Of a stretch of DNA of 64,000 bases, positions 43,430 to 52,308 are shown piece by piece (the first letter of the stretch is position 1; the number at the start of each line of letters is the position of its first letter). The notes under the pieces were generated by a model. The model was not told the origin of the DNA. It worked only from the letters and a program-made list of their open reading frames with translations, and searched no databases. The DNA comes from Aureliella helgolandensis (GTDB lineage Bacteria > Planctomycetota > Planctomycetia > Pirellulales > Pirellulaceae), in contig NZ_CP036298.1 in NCBI RefSeq assembly GCF_007752135.1, positions 558,001-622,000 of the forward strand, given 5' to 3'. Position numbers and translations under genes: made by a program.

Positions 43430-44911
43430 CTACTGGGCGATGCAGTAGAGGTGTTTCCTGCCACGCAGGAAGATTTCATTGCCGACGATTGCACCGGAGG
43501 CATCAATGTCGTCATCAAGCTTGTTGGTGGCGACCACCGTCAGGGACTTGCCGTGGTCGAGCACCAGAGTCGTTCCGTCGCGACCAGTCAAGTAAATGTG
43601 ATCGGCGGCGGCTACCGGTGAGGCGTAGACCGAGGAAATGTTCGGCAAACGGGTTTGGTCAATCAGCAATTCACCGGTCCGGGCATCACGCGATACGAGA
43701 ATCCCATTGTTGGATTTGACGAAGTAGAGTTGGCCTTTGTAGAGTAGCGGAGAAGGTACATAGGGAGCCGCGTCTTCGCCGTGCCATGTAATGGTAGCGC
43801 TGTCAGTTACATCGCCCTGGGCATCTAGCGGGACCGAGTAGATCGCATTGCCGCGGAAGCCTGTCATCACGATGACGTTGTCTTCAAAACGCACGGGGGA
43901 TGGAATAGGGTTGCCAGCTTGTCCGCCGCATTCCCAAATCAGCTCGCCGGTCGCAAGGTCGTAACTGCGGACGCGATTCGAGCCGTTCGCAATGACCTGG
44001 GCACGTCCGTTGAACTCTGTGATCAATGGAGTCGACCAAGTGGTTTGTTCGTCGCGTGGTTGTCGCCATTTTTCTTTGCCCGTGAGGGCGTCGAGCGCCA
44101 CCATGAAGGAATCCCCTTCATGGTCCCATTGCACGACGAGTGTCTGGTTGTGAACCGCAGGCGAACTCCCTTCACCGAACTGGTTCCGGGTGGTCATTCG
44201 TCCCAGATTCACTTCCCACAGTTGTTGACCATCGAGGTCGAGGCAGAACACGCCTCGCGAACCGAACGACACGTATAGTCGCTCGCCATCGGTGATGGGG
44301 GAGGAGGAGGCGAAGCTGTTGTCGCTGTGGCCCGCTTCGTGAGGGAGTTGTTGCGTCAGCGTAGTCCGCCAAACCTCCTGGCCACTTCCGCGTTCGTAGG
44401 CGATGACATTGAAGTCGTAATAGTTGGTGGGGGATGCTCCGCCGCGGGAACCACCCCGGCCTCTTCCGCCAGGACCACCCTGCCCTCTTGCACCTTCGCC
44501 TCCAAATCCGCGTCCTCCTCCCGAAGCGTCCTGCCTGCCACGTCCCGACTCGCCACGCGCACTTTCGGGGCGACCGCTTCCGCGTTCGCCCTGAGGCCGA
44601 GTCGCTTCGGGAGGTTGTGCGTCAGCTCCATCGCTAGCTTCCCCCACTCGATCGGTTTTGAGGGCCGTGCTGACGTAAATTCGGTCGCCCAGCACGATCG
44701 GGGTGCTGTTGCCGGTGCCAGGCACTTCAATCTTCCACTTGATATTCTCGGATTCGCTCCAGGTCGTGGGTGGATTGGAATTGAGTGCCACGCCTGACGC
44801 GTCTGGGCCACGCCATTGTGGCCAGCTTTGGTCTGGTTCGTTGCCACGCGTAGTAAGGGAGAGCGTCCCTAAGGCCAACCCAAGCATGCTCATGGAAATA
44901 GTGTGTCGCAA
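43430..44911 (-). CDS. PQQ-type beta-propeller protein with RG-rich insertion
   Basis: 493 residues. N-terminal signal-like segment (SMLGLALGTLSLTTRG). Propeller repeats include WPQWRGPDASGVA, DRIYVSTAL, VIAYERGSGQEVWRTTL, GERLYVSFGSRGVFCLDLDGQQLWEVNLG, VALDALTGKEKWRQP, RSYDLATGELIWECGG and KLDDDIDASGAIVGNEIFLRGRKHLYCI, as in BamB-like and PQQ enzymes. Residues 105-165 are an unusual Gly/Arg/Ala-rich low-complexity stretch (RGSGRPESARGESGRGR, RGGSRGG) inserted between the first blade and the rest. It lacks the quinone-binding disulfide and Ca-binding site of true dehydrogenases that I can see, so a binding or sorting role is more likely. Confidence 0.82.
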   Translation of the reverse strand: MRHTISMSMLGLALGTLSLTTRGNEPDQSWPQWRGPDASGVALNSNPPTTWSESENIKWKIEVPGTGNSTPIVLGDRIYVSTALKTDRVGEASDGADAQPPEATRPQGERGSGRPESARGESGRGRQDASGGGRGFGGEGARGQGGPGGRGRGGSRGGASPTNYYDFNVIAYERGSGQEVWRTTLTQQLPHEAGHSDNSFASSSPITDGERLYVSFGSRGVFCLDLDGQQLWEVNLGRMTTRNQFGEGSSPAVHNQTLVVQWDHEGDSFMVALDALTGKEKWRQPRDEQTTWSTPLITEFNGRAQVIANGSNRVRSYDLATGELIWECGGQAGNPIPSPVRFEDNVIVMTGFRGNAIYSVPLDAQGDVTDSATITWHGEDAAPYVPSPLLYKGQLYFVKSNNGILVSRDARTGELLIDQTRLPNISSVYASPVAAADHIYLTGRDGTTLVLDHGKSLTVVATNKLDDDIDASGAIVGNEIFLRGRKHLYCIAQ

Positions 44912-45314
44912 GTGTCGTACTCCAATAGTTCAGCGAGTTCAGCGGATGCAGTGCCAGTGGTTTGTACCGCTAGCCCGTTTGCTTCTAAACCCAGTTCGGG
45001 GGTTCAAGTTCCGAAATCGAAGGCTGACGCTACGGTGTTCTGTCGAATCGTGTCACGAACACCGCTGCGCACAGAAGGACGGAATGCTAGCTACTGGCTG
45101 GCAAGTCGCGGGAAAAGGGGGAGATGCTCTACGGTGTGCCACCAGGATTTTCCAGTTCCCAGTGGGTTTGCGAATCCCGCGCCGTCCCCTTACCCTCTAT
45201 TTAGCGAGACCGTCAACCGTTCCAGCAGCGTGCGTGGTATTGCTCAAAGATAGCTTTATGGGAAGTGCGCGTCACTTCCATCCTCTGAGACACCCAGCAT
45301 TCCAGAGTACCGAC
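44912..45314. other. Divergent intergenic region
   Basis: 403 bases between the propeller gene and the TPR methyltransferase; it should contain both promoters. A short segment resembling a tRNA T-arm at about 44990-45020 does not extend into a full tRNA fold. No gene is called. Confidence 0.45.
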
Positions 45315-46649
45315 ATGGCAAAGAAGCGTCCCAGGCGGCCTCTTCCGGCTTCCGCGGCTGACCAAGGCGAAGCTCTCGCGGCCGCTCTGAAGTTGCATCA
45401 GCACGGGCAATTCCCGCGGGCGGAGAAAGCCTATGGGAAGATTTTGCTGCTCGACTCCAAGAATGCAGTGGTTCATCATCTCCTTGGCAGGCTTTACTTC
45501 CAGACGGATCGTCGAGACGCTGCCATAGCCGCGTTGCAGCAAGCGGTCGTTTTGCAGCCCGAATATCCCGATGCGCTGCTGGATCTGGCCAATATGTTGC
45601 ACGAGGTCGGTTCTCTGACCCAGGCAGAAAATTGCTTGCATCAATTAATTCGGCTGCGTCCGGAGCATGCCCTAGCTTTAAATAATTTGGGGGTGCTCTA
45701 TAAAGATCAACAGAGATTCGACGAGGCGATTGGAGCCTACCGTAGCTCGCTCCAATTGGACGCTTGCAATGCAGAAGTCCTCTGCAATCTCGCTCATGCA
45801 TTGACCTGCATCGATGACCTGGAGGGAGCCGTCCAGACCTATCGTAGAGTGCTAGACTTGGAGCCTGCCAGCGTCGAGGCGCATCGCTGTCTCGTTTCAC
45901 TTTTGCGCCGAGCTGGCCAGCATGCGGAAGCAATTGAAATCCTGTCGAGTTGGCTAGAGCTGGAACCGGATAATCCCGTGGCACGCCATTTGGTTTCAGC
46001 GGGAAGTCGTACGGAGGTTCCCCAGCGTGCATCCGACGAATATGTCCGAGACGTCTTTGATAAGTTTGCCGTCACGTTTGAAGCAGATCTCGCTCGATTA
46101 AAATATCGTGGACCCTTGATCGTTGAGCAAGCTTTGACGCGAGAGTTGGGAAGTCCCGAGCCTTTACCAAGCGTATTAGATGCAGGTTGCGGCACGGGCT
46201 TGTGTGGCCCCGTGTTGCGGCCCTTCGCACAGCGATTGGTCGGCGTCGACATCTCCCGCAAGATGCTTGAGGTAGCCGGGCAACGCAGGCTCTACGATGA
46301 GCTTGTTGAAGCCGAATTGGGAGACTACCTGTCAAGGCAGTCTTCGCTTTTTGATTTGATTGCCAGCGCCGATACGTTTGGCTATTTTGGCGATCTGGCC
46401 GCCTTGTTCCTGTCGGCGCATGCAGCCCTTGTCCCAGGCGGTTTGCTGCTTGCAACCATCGAACTCAGCAGCGATGCGTCGGAGCTTGGTTACCATCTCC
46501 AGTCCTCGGGACGATATTGTCACGATCGGAATTATGTCTCCGGAAGCTGTGAAGCAGCCGGCTTCACCATTCGGAACCTTGTCGACGACGTATTGCGCGT
46601 AGAAGCCGAGCAGGACGTTCGGGTAGTCGTCTTGGCGGCTCAGAAGTAG
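45315..46649 (+). CDS. TPR-repeat class I methyltransferase (COG4976 type)
   Basis: 444 residues from ATG 45315; a longer frame upstream overlaps the divergent gene and is rejected. Residues 15-240 hold about six TPR units (LLGRLYFQTDRRDAAIAALQQAV, ALALNNLGVLYKDQQRFDEAIGAYRSSLQLD, VLCNLAHALTCIDDLEGAVQTYRRVLDLEP). After a linker, residues 265-440 hold a methyltransferase: SVLDAGCGTGLCGPVLRP, VGVDISRKMLEVA, LFDLIASADTFGYFGD and VPGGLLLATIELS. The KYRGPLIVEQAL stretch is typical of the family. The substrate is unknown, and protein-methylating or metabolite roles are both possible. No operon partner. Confidence 0.87.
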   Translation: MAKKRPRRPLPASAADQGEALAAALKLHQHGQFPRAEKAYGKILLLDSKNAVVHHLLGRLYFQTDRRDAAIAALQQAVVLQPEYPDALLDLANMLHEVGSLTQAENCLHQLIRLRPEHALALNNLGVLYKDQQRFDEAIGAYRSSLQLDACNAEVLCNLAHALTCIDDLEGAVQTYRRVLDLEPASVEAHRCLVSLLRRAGQHAEAIEILSSWLELEPDNPVARHLVSAGSRTEVPQRASDEYVRDVFDKFAVTFEADLARLKYRGPLIVEQALTRELGSPEPLPSVLDAGCGTGLCGPVLRPFAQRLVGVDISRKMLEVAGQRRLYDELVEAELGDYLSRQSSLFDLIASADTFGYFGDLAALFLSAHAALVPGGLLLATIELSSDASELGYHLQSSGRYCHDRNYVSGSCEAAGFTIRNLVDDVLRVEAEQDVRVVVLAAQK

Positions 46650-47042
46650 GCATCCGAGGATCTGGCCTGCACCATTAGTGTTTGGCTCTGAAGTCGTGTT
46701 CGTGGTTGAGGTGTCTTCTGTCCCCTAGCCGAGAGGTCTTAGAGGGAACATGTGGCTGCTGGGATTACCAATCGCTGGGGGCGCGGTTTAGGGGGCCTCG
46801 GTTGTGTGGGACTTGGGGTGTTGTGTGGGACTTGGGGTGTTGTGTGGGACTTGGGGTAGTGAGTTTTGGGTAGTGCGACCCGGCCCAGGGGGCCAGGCTA
46901 CCGGGGCTGCGGTGACTCGCAGAGGTGGTTGGAGCCTGCAAGGACGCTGGGACGATCGGCATGCCAATTCACGCTTCGGCAATATGGCTAGGTGCTGCAC
47001 TGCCTGGCGCTGCGGTTGGAGATTGGACGAGTTGCTCGCCGG
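46650..47042. other. Intergenic region with short repeats
   Basis: 393 bases between the TPR methyltransferase and the ThuA protein. It holds a 19-base tandem triplicate and a copy of the scattered G/C palindrome (GGCCCAGGGGGCCAGGCTAC, about 46883-46902). No gene is convincing. Confidence 0.5.
46801..46857. repeat. Three tandem copies of a 19-bp unit
   Basis: GTTGTGTGGGACTTGGGGT is repeated exactly at 46801, 46820 and 46839, and is followed by a partial degenerate copy (GAGTTTTGGGTAGTG). Confidence 0.85.
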
Positions 47043-47819
47043 CTATTGGCTGGGAGGGCGAGGGGCAATCGGGCTGAGAGGCTGCTCGATATGCCGCCCC
47101 TCGAATTGATAATTTCCCGAGTCGCTACGTGCCCACAATACTGCGTTGGAGATGACACGCAAGATCTGCGGGTTGTAGTAGATTGGATAGGTTTCGTGAC
47201 CGGGACGAAAGTAGAAAATCTTGCCTTGCCCACGTTGAAAAGTGCAGCCGCTGCGAAAGACTTCCCCACCCTCGAACCAGCTGACTAGCAGCAGTTCCTC
47301 GGGCGAGGGGATGTCAAAATGTTCCCCGTACATTTCGGCTTGGGGCAGTTCGATGTAGTCTCCTTCGATTCCGGCTAAGATCGGATGCCCTGGTGAGGTG
47401 ATCCACAGCCGCTCGGTCTCAGCCGCCTCTCGCCAGCGAAGCATGCAACTGGTTCCCATCAACCGCTGGAAAATCTTCGAAGCATGTCCGCTATGCAGCA
47501 CGATTAATCCCATGCCATCCAGAACACGTCGATGTACCTTAGCGACGATTTCTTCCTCGACCCGGTCATGAGCGGTATGCCCCCACCAGAGCATGACGTC
47601 GGTCGCAGCTAGGATGTCATCGGTTAATCCATGCTGAGGTTCATCCAGCGTAGCACACCGCAGATCGACCGTATCGCCCAATTGTTGGGCAATACCCGTC
47701 TGCAGTGCAGTGTGGATGCCCGCCGGATAGATCTTCTCCACGATCGGGTTGTTTCGCTCATGAACGAACTCGTTCCAGATTGTCACGCGCACACGAGCAT
47801 TGGGGCTTGCGATTGTCAT
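47043..47819 (-). CDS. ThuA-like protein (glutamine amidotransferase-like fold)
   Basis: 258 residues from ATG 47819; a GTG at 47843 would add eight. [121 protein letters not shown] and [12 protein letters not shown] match ThuA-domain proteins, abundant in planctomycetes. The domain has a class I amidotransferase-like fold; roles in sugar (trehalose) use are known for the founding member, but the role here is not clear. It is upstream of acsA only in position: 44 bases downstream of the acsA stop, same strand. Confidence 0.88.
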   Translation of the reverse strand: MTIASPNARVRVTIWNEFVHERNNPIVEKIYPAGIHTALQTGIAQQLGDTVDLRCATLDEPQHGLTDDILAATDVMLWWGHTAHDRVEEEIVAKVHRRVLDGMGLIVLHSGHASKIFQRLMGTSCMLRWREAAETERLWITSPGHPILAGIEGDYIELPQAEMYGEHFDIPSPEELLLVSWFEGGEVFRSGCTFQRGQGKIFYFRPGHETYPIYYNPQILRVISNAVLWARSDSGNYQFEGRHIEQPLSPIAPRPPSQ

Positions 47820-47863
47820 TGGGTCATACCTAATTTCGATCACGGCGGTAGGATCAGCTCGAT

Positions 47864-49831
47864 TTACTCTTCGTCACCTCGAAGGCTGGCCAGCACGCTG
47901 TAGTCTTCGAGCGTGGAAGTGTCACCGGTTTGCGCCTTGCCGGACGCAATGTCACGCAGCAGACGCCGCATGATTTTTCCGCTTCGCGTCTTGGGTAAGG
48001 AGTTGGTGAATCGAATGGCGTCGGGTTGTGCCAAGGCTCCGATTTCTTTACGGACGTGCATTAGCAATTCCTTGCGCAGCTCTTCGGTCGGTTCGGCAAC
48101 GCGTAGCGTCACGAAGGCGGCAATCGCTTGTCCTTTGATTTCATCCGGCTTGGCGACGACAGCAGCTTCGGCGACGGCAGGGTGCGACACCAAGGCGCTT
48201 TCGACTTCGATGGTGCTTAGACGGTGACCGGAGACATTGATCACATCGTCGATGCGTCCCATGATCCAGTAGTAACCATCGCTGTCTTGTCGCGCGTTGT
48301 CTCCGGTCAAGTACATCCCTGGAACCTTCGACCAGTATTGTTCTTGGAATCGCTCGGGATCGCCCCAGATGCCTCGTAGCATGCCTGGCCAGGGGTGGTC
48401 GATGCAGAGCATGCCACCACGTCCTCGGGCGACTTCTTGACCGTCTTCACCGATGATTTTGGGCACAACTCCTGGCAGCGGCTTCGTGCAGCTACCCGGT
48501 TTGGTAGCGATGGCGCCAGGCAATGGTGACATCATGATGCCGCCGGTTTCGGTTTGCCACCAGGTGTCGACGATGGGGCATCGTCCGCCGCCGATTTTGT
48601 TGTAGTACCACATCCACGCTTCGGGGTTGATACCTTCACCGACACTTCCCAAGACTCGCAGACTGCTTAAATCGTGCTTGTCGACATGCTCGTCTCCCCA
48701 CTTGATGAAGGCGCGAATCGCGGTTGGCGCCGTGTAGAGGATCGAGACTTTGTACTTTTCGATGATCTCCCAGAAGCGATCCTCAGCTGGATAATTGGGG
48801 GCACCCTCGTACATCAGGATCGTAGCACCTGCCGAGAGTGGACCGTAGACTACATAGCTATGGCCGGTGATCCAGCCGCAGTCGGCGGTGCACCAGTAAA
48901 TGTCGTCTTCTTGATGGTCGAATACCCATTGAAACGTTCGCTTGGCAAACAGGTTGTAGCCAGCGGTCGAGTGTCGAATGCCTTTGGGCGTTCCGGTTGA
49001 TCCACTTGTGTAGAGGATGAACAGCGGTGCTTCGCTATCGAGAGGTGTGGCAGGGCAATCGTCAGACTCTTGGGCAATCAAGTCGTGCCACCACAGATCG
49101 CGTCCTTCCTGCATTGCGACCTCATTGCCAGCTCGTCGCAAAACGATGCATTTTTCAACTGTCTGGCTCTTTGCTAGGGCTTCGTCGACCGTTGCCTTGA
49201 GCGGCAGGACTTTGCCGCGACGGTAGAGTCCGTCACTGGTGATCTGCAGTTTGACGCCCGCATCGTTGTTGCGATCTGCGATAGCTTCGGCGGAAAAACC
49301 AGCAAAAATGACGCTGTGCACCGCACCGACGCGTGCACAAGCCAACATGGCAATCGCCAGCTCGGGAGTCATCGGCATGTAGATGCTGACCACGTCACCA
49401 GGAACAATGCCGAGTCGCTTGAGGACGTTGGCAAACCGGCAGACTTCGCGATGCAGTTCGTTAAACGTTAGCTTCAGAGAATCGCCCGGTTCCCCTTCCC
49501 ACAGGAGGGCGGTGCGATCACCTCGACCGGCAGCAATTTGAGCGTCAAGACAATTGTAACTGGCATTGGTCTTGCCACCAAGAAACCACTGTGCGTCTGG
49601 GGTTTCCCACTGAAGGGTCTGGGTGAAGGGCTCGAACCAATGCAGGTGCTCGCGGGCTTCGGCTGCCCAGAAGGCCTCGGGGTCTTTGGCGGCGGTATCG
49701 TAGAGCTCTTGGTATTCTTCCAGACTTTTGATGCGAGCCGCTTGCGAAAACTCTGGGCTAGGTGGGAAGAGTCGGGTCTCCACCATAACGGTGTCGATGT
49801 CGCCACTGGATTGTGATTGTTGCTCACTCAT
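47864..49831 (-). CDS. acsA: Acetyl-CoA synthetase
   Basis: Makes acetyl-CoA from acetate, ATP and CoA. 655 residues, the normal length, from ATG 49831. Motifs: [54 protein letters not shown] (P-loop-like), [76 protein letters not shown] and [21 protein letters not shown] with the acetylation-sensitive Lys. All expected AMP-binding motifs are complete. It and the ThuA gene may be co-transcribed. Confidence 0.96.
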   Translation of the reverse strand: MSEQQSQSSGDIDTVMVETRLFPPSPEFSQAARIKSLEEYQELYDTAAKDPEAFWAAEAREHLHWFEPFTQTLQWETPDAQWFLGGKTNASYNCLDAQIAAGRGDRTALLWEGEPGDSLKLTFNELHREVCRFANVLKRLGIVPGDVVSIYMPMTPELAIAMLACARVGAVHSVIFAGFSAEAIADRNNDAGVKLQITSDGLYRRGKVLPLKATVDEALAKSQTVEKCIVLRRAGNEVAMQEGRDLWWHDLIAQESDDCPATPLDSEAPLFILYTSGSTGTPKGIRHSTAGYNLFAKRTFQWVFDHQEDDIYWCTADCGWITGHSYVVYGPLSAGATILMYEGAPNYPAEDRFWEIIEKYKVSILYTAPTAIRAFIKWGDEHVDKHDLSSLRVLGSVGEGINPEAWMWYYNKIGGGRCPIVDTWWQTETGGIMMSPLPGAIATKPGSCTKPLPGVVPKIIGEDGQEVARGRGGMLCIDHPWPGMLRGIWGDPERFQEQYWSKVPGMYLTGDNARQDSDGYYWIMGRIDDVINVSGHRLSTIEVESALVSHPAVAEAAVVAKPDEIKGQAIAAFVTLRVAEPTEELRKELLMHVRKEIGALAQPDAIRFTNSLPKTRSGKIMRRLLRDIASGKAQTGDTSTLEDYSVLASLRGDEE

Positions 49832-50061
49832 AGAATATCTCTCTTTCGCAATCGATCGATAAGTTGCTGACGCCCATGACGGGAGCTGTCAGGCAAGCGT
49901 GGTAGGAGGTTTTTATGGGGGGAGTGCCTAGGAACCCGCTGTCTTGCAGGCTCCACCGGGTAATGGTTGGCGGTCGAGGGGGAGCCTCGCGTGCAGTGCG
50001 TTCCCGGGCAACGCCAGGGAACGAGGGGTTCTCCAAGCGGACGGGAGCTTAAAGGGTGGGC

Positions 50062-51135
50062 TTAGTTGTCTGCATCACTCTTGCTGTTGGGCCCTAAATG
50101 GCTTTGCAGATAGGATGCTCGCTCAATATTGCGATCTGCCACTGATAAGTGTTGCCCACGCAGTTTCTGCAAATGTGCGGGCTGCGTTTGCACGAAAAGC
50201 TTATTGATCGTCTCAATTTCGATGGAGCGGATCAAGCCTAAGTTGACTCCCATTCTCACCTTCGACAAATAGTGTAGCGTTTCTTCGCTACTGATTTTCT
50301 TGGCCGTGCACAAAATTCCATAGGCCCGGCTAACATCGTCGTGCAGATCTTGCTCACTCTCGTTGACCAAGAACTCGCGGGCACGGCGTTCGTACTCGAT
50401 GATGCGCGGAACCACCTCATTGACGGTCGTGACCAATTCAGCTTCGGTGCGCCCCAAAGTGATTTGATTGCTGATCTGATAGAAATCTCCCATGAATTGG
50501 GAGCCTTCACCGTACAGCCCCCGGACCGCGACATTGATCTTCTGAAGACTGCGAAAGACCTTCTCTATCTCTCGAGTAATGACCAACGCCGGCAAGTGCA
50601 TCATGACGCTGACGCGCATGCCGGTGCCAACATTGGTGGGGCAAGCGGTCAGAAATCCGAGGGTATCGTGGAAGGCATAGGTGAGCTTCTCCCCCAGTTC
50701 ATCATCGAGCTTGTCGATGCGTTCCCAGGCGGTTTGCAAGTCGAGACCGCTGCACATGACCTGCAATCGCAAGTGATCCTCTTCGTTGACCATGATGCTG
50801 AAACGCTCATTGGGATCGATGGCTACGGCTCGGTCCCCCTTGGCCTCCGCCATCTCGCGGCTCATGAGCTGCCGTTCCACCAAGAACTGACGGTCGACTT
50901 CATCTAAGGACTGGATGTCGACGTACAGCAAATCGGGCCAAGATTTGATGGAATCCATCTTGGCATGCACCAATTGGGAAATCTGAGTCCGCTCGCTATC
51001 GTTCGCCTTGCGGATAAAAGGGAACTCCGCCAGATTGCGAGCAAGTCGAACACGGCTACTGATGACGATATCAGATTCTGGGCCTGTACCGAGTAACCAT
51101 TCACCACATTTGCCTGCCAGTTCGTCGAGTTTCAC
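50062..51135 (-). CDS. mcsB: Protein-arginine kinase McsB
   Basis: 357 residues. Phosphorylates arginine side chains on proteins, marking them for ClpCP in Firmicutes; here ClpC/CtsR are not in the window. GPESDIVISSRVRLARNLAEFPF, LSREMAEAKGDRAVAI, NEEDHLRLQVMCSG, TYAFHDTLGFLTACPTNVGTGMRVSVMMHLPAL, AVRGLYGEGSQ and NQITLGRTEAELV match the phosphagen-kinase-type active site including the CPTNVGTG loop. The C-terminal helical region with PLSKVRMGVNLGLI-like sequence is complete. mcsA lies 124 bases upstream on the same strand, so they form a pair. Confidence 0.95.
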   Translation of the reverse strand: MKLDELAGKCGEWLLGTGPESDIVISSRVRLARNLAEFPFIRKANDSERTQISQLVHAKMDSIKSWPDLLYVDIQSLDEVDRQFLVERQLMSREMAEAKGDRAVAIDPNERFSIMVNEEDHLRLQVMCSGLDLQTAWERIDKLDDELGEKLTYAFHDTLGFLTACPTNVGTGMRVSVMMHLPALVITREIEKVFRSLQKINVAVRGLYGEGSQFMGDFYQISNQITLGRTEAELVTTVNEVVPRIIEYERRAREFLVNESEQDLHDDVSRAYGILCTAKKISSEETLHYLSKVRMGVNLGLIRSIEIETINKLFVQTQPAHLQKLRGQHLSVADRNIERASYLQSHLGPNSKSDADN

Positions 51136-51259
51136 TTCGGTGGTTTCAAACTAAAGAGGGTGGTTGGGAACCGTTTCAATTAACACGTAGTTGCACGCTG
51201 CAACCGCCAGCTCAATTGGCCGGCCTGAGAACCTCATGCGGCTGACCGATGTCAGTCGG

Positions 51260-51835
51260 CTAGGTCGAGCCGCTGTTGGGATCGGAGTCTGAGTCGGGGG
51301 CCGCATCCGGAGAGGGAGGAGCTCCTGGTAGATCGCCACCGTTCTCGATGTCTTGGATTGTATCTCGCAACTCCCCGGCCCGTTCATATTGCTCGGCGGT
51401 GACTGCCTCATGCATTTCGCGGCGGAGCTGGATCAACTTGTGTTGTCGATCAGGGGAGCCTGTACCGCGGGCTGGACGCTTGCCCTTGTGGGTCTTGGAG
51501 CCGTGGATACTGAGCAGCAGCGCGCCCAAGTCGTCTTCAAAACAAACGTAGTCGTAGGCACAGCCCAGTCGGCCCGCTTGCCTAAATTCTGCAAACGTGA
51601 TGCCGCATACCGGGCAGGTCTTCTTATCCAGTTTGGCGAGCTGGTCCGCTGTTTGTTCGAGTTTGAGCTGCTTGGCCAGCATGCCAGCGAGGGCATTGGT
51701 CGGAGAGTCCGAATTTTCCTGCGAAAGGTAGGTCCGCGCGTGCTCCTCGCACAAATGTACCATGACTGGACCGGTTGGCTCGGTCAGTTCCGTAATGTGG
51801 AACGTCGCAGGTTTTTCGCATTGCTGGCATTTCAT
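51260..51835 (-). CDS. mcsA: McsA-like activator of McsB (UVR-motif protein)
   Basis: 191 residues. N-terminal zinc site MKCQQCEKPATFHITELTEP...HLCEEHA, a second zinc region (CPVCGITFAEFRQAGRLGCAYDYVCF), and a C-terminal UVR motif (LIQLRREMHEAVTAEQYERAGELRDTIQDIE). McsA activates McsB and couples it to substrates. In the second zinc region the usual GCxxCY is GCAYDY followed by VCF, so the cysteine spacing differs from Firmicutes McsA. The C-terminal tail is acidic and Pro/Gly/Ser-rich. Gene order mcsA-mcsB is the usual one. Confidence 0.9.
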   Translation of the reverse strand: MKCQQCEKPATFHITELTEPTGPVMVHLCEEHARTYLSQENSDSPTNALAGMLAKQLKLEQTADQLAKLDKKTCPVCGITFAEFRQAGRLGCAYDYVCFEDDLGALLLSIHGSKTHKGKRPARGTGSPDRQHKLIQLRREMHEAVTAEQYERAGELRDTIQDIENGGDLPGAPPSPDAAPDSDSDPNSGST

Positions 51836-52308
51836 GCCCGGTTATCCGCCGAATACTACTGAGTCTATGTGTGATGGAAACCCAACGTGTGGATGGCTGT
51901 GTTCCAAGGATGAAGTTTGGGAAAGCGATCGAATCGAAGTTTGCAGGTTCCCTCGATCATGCCCGCTCACCAACTCTGCATCGGAAATGCCGTCCCGAGG
52001 TGTGGGAGGGTAATCATACCCTGGATGCGCCGAGCAGTTGAGGCTCAAGCCGCAAGCCTACGGGCCGCAAATCTCTTGTGCAAAGTTGATTGTCGGTGGA
52101 CATTTCGACCGAGTGGCCCCCGATAGGCTCCAATCATAACCATTTCAACGGGTTCCTACGACTCGTCTGCCGCCGAGTTTTTGCCTGGCGGCGGTTCCGA
52201 TCGATTCAAACTCTCTAGGGAGTGCGGAAATCGTTCGTCAGAGTACAATGCCCAAGTTGAATCGCTGGAATTCCCTTGTCCTTTGAAGATGCAGCCAGAG
52301 AGCCGGTC
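51836..52308. other. Intergenic region between mcsA and trpE
   Basis: 473 bases between divergent genes; promoters for both are expected. An inverted pair GCCGCC/GGCGGC surrounds a T-rich loop at about 52170-52195, 115 bases before the trpE start, but no Trp-codon leader peptide is evident. No gene is convincing. Confidence 0.45.

Noticed and set aside
44990-45020. tRNA T-arm-like sequence GGGGTTCAAGTTCC
   Set aside because: No matching acceptor, D-arm or anticodon arm is present around it.
44703-45314. Upstream extension of the TPR methyltransferase by 204 codons
   Set aside because: It overlaps the divergent propeller gene and is not protein-like; the TPR domain starts just after ATG 45315.
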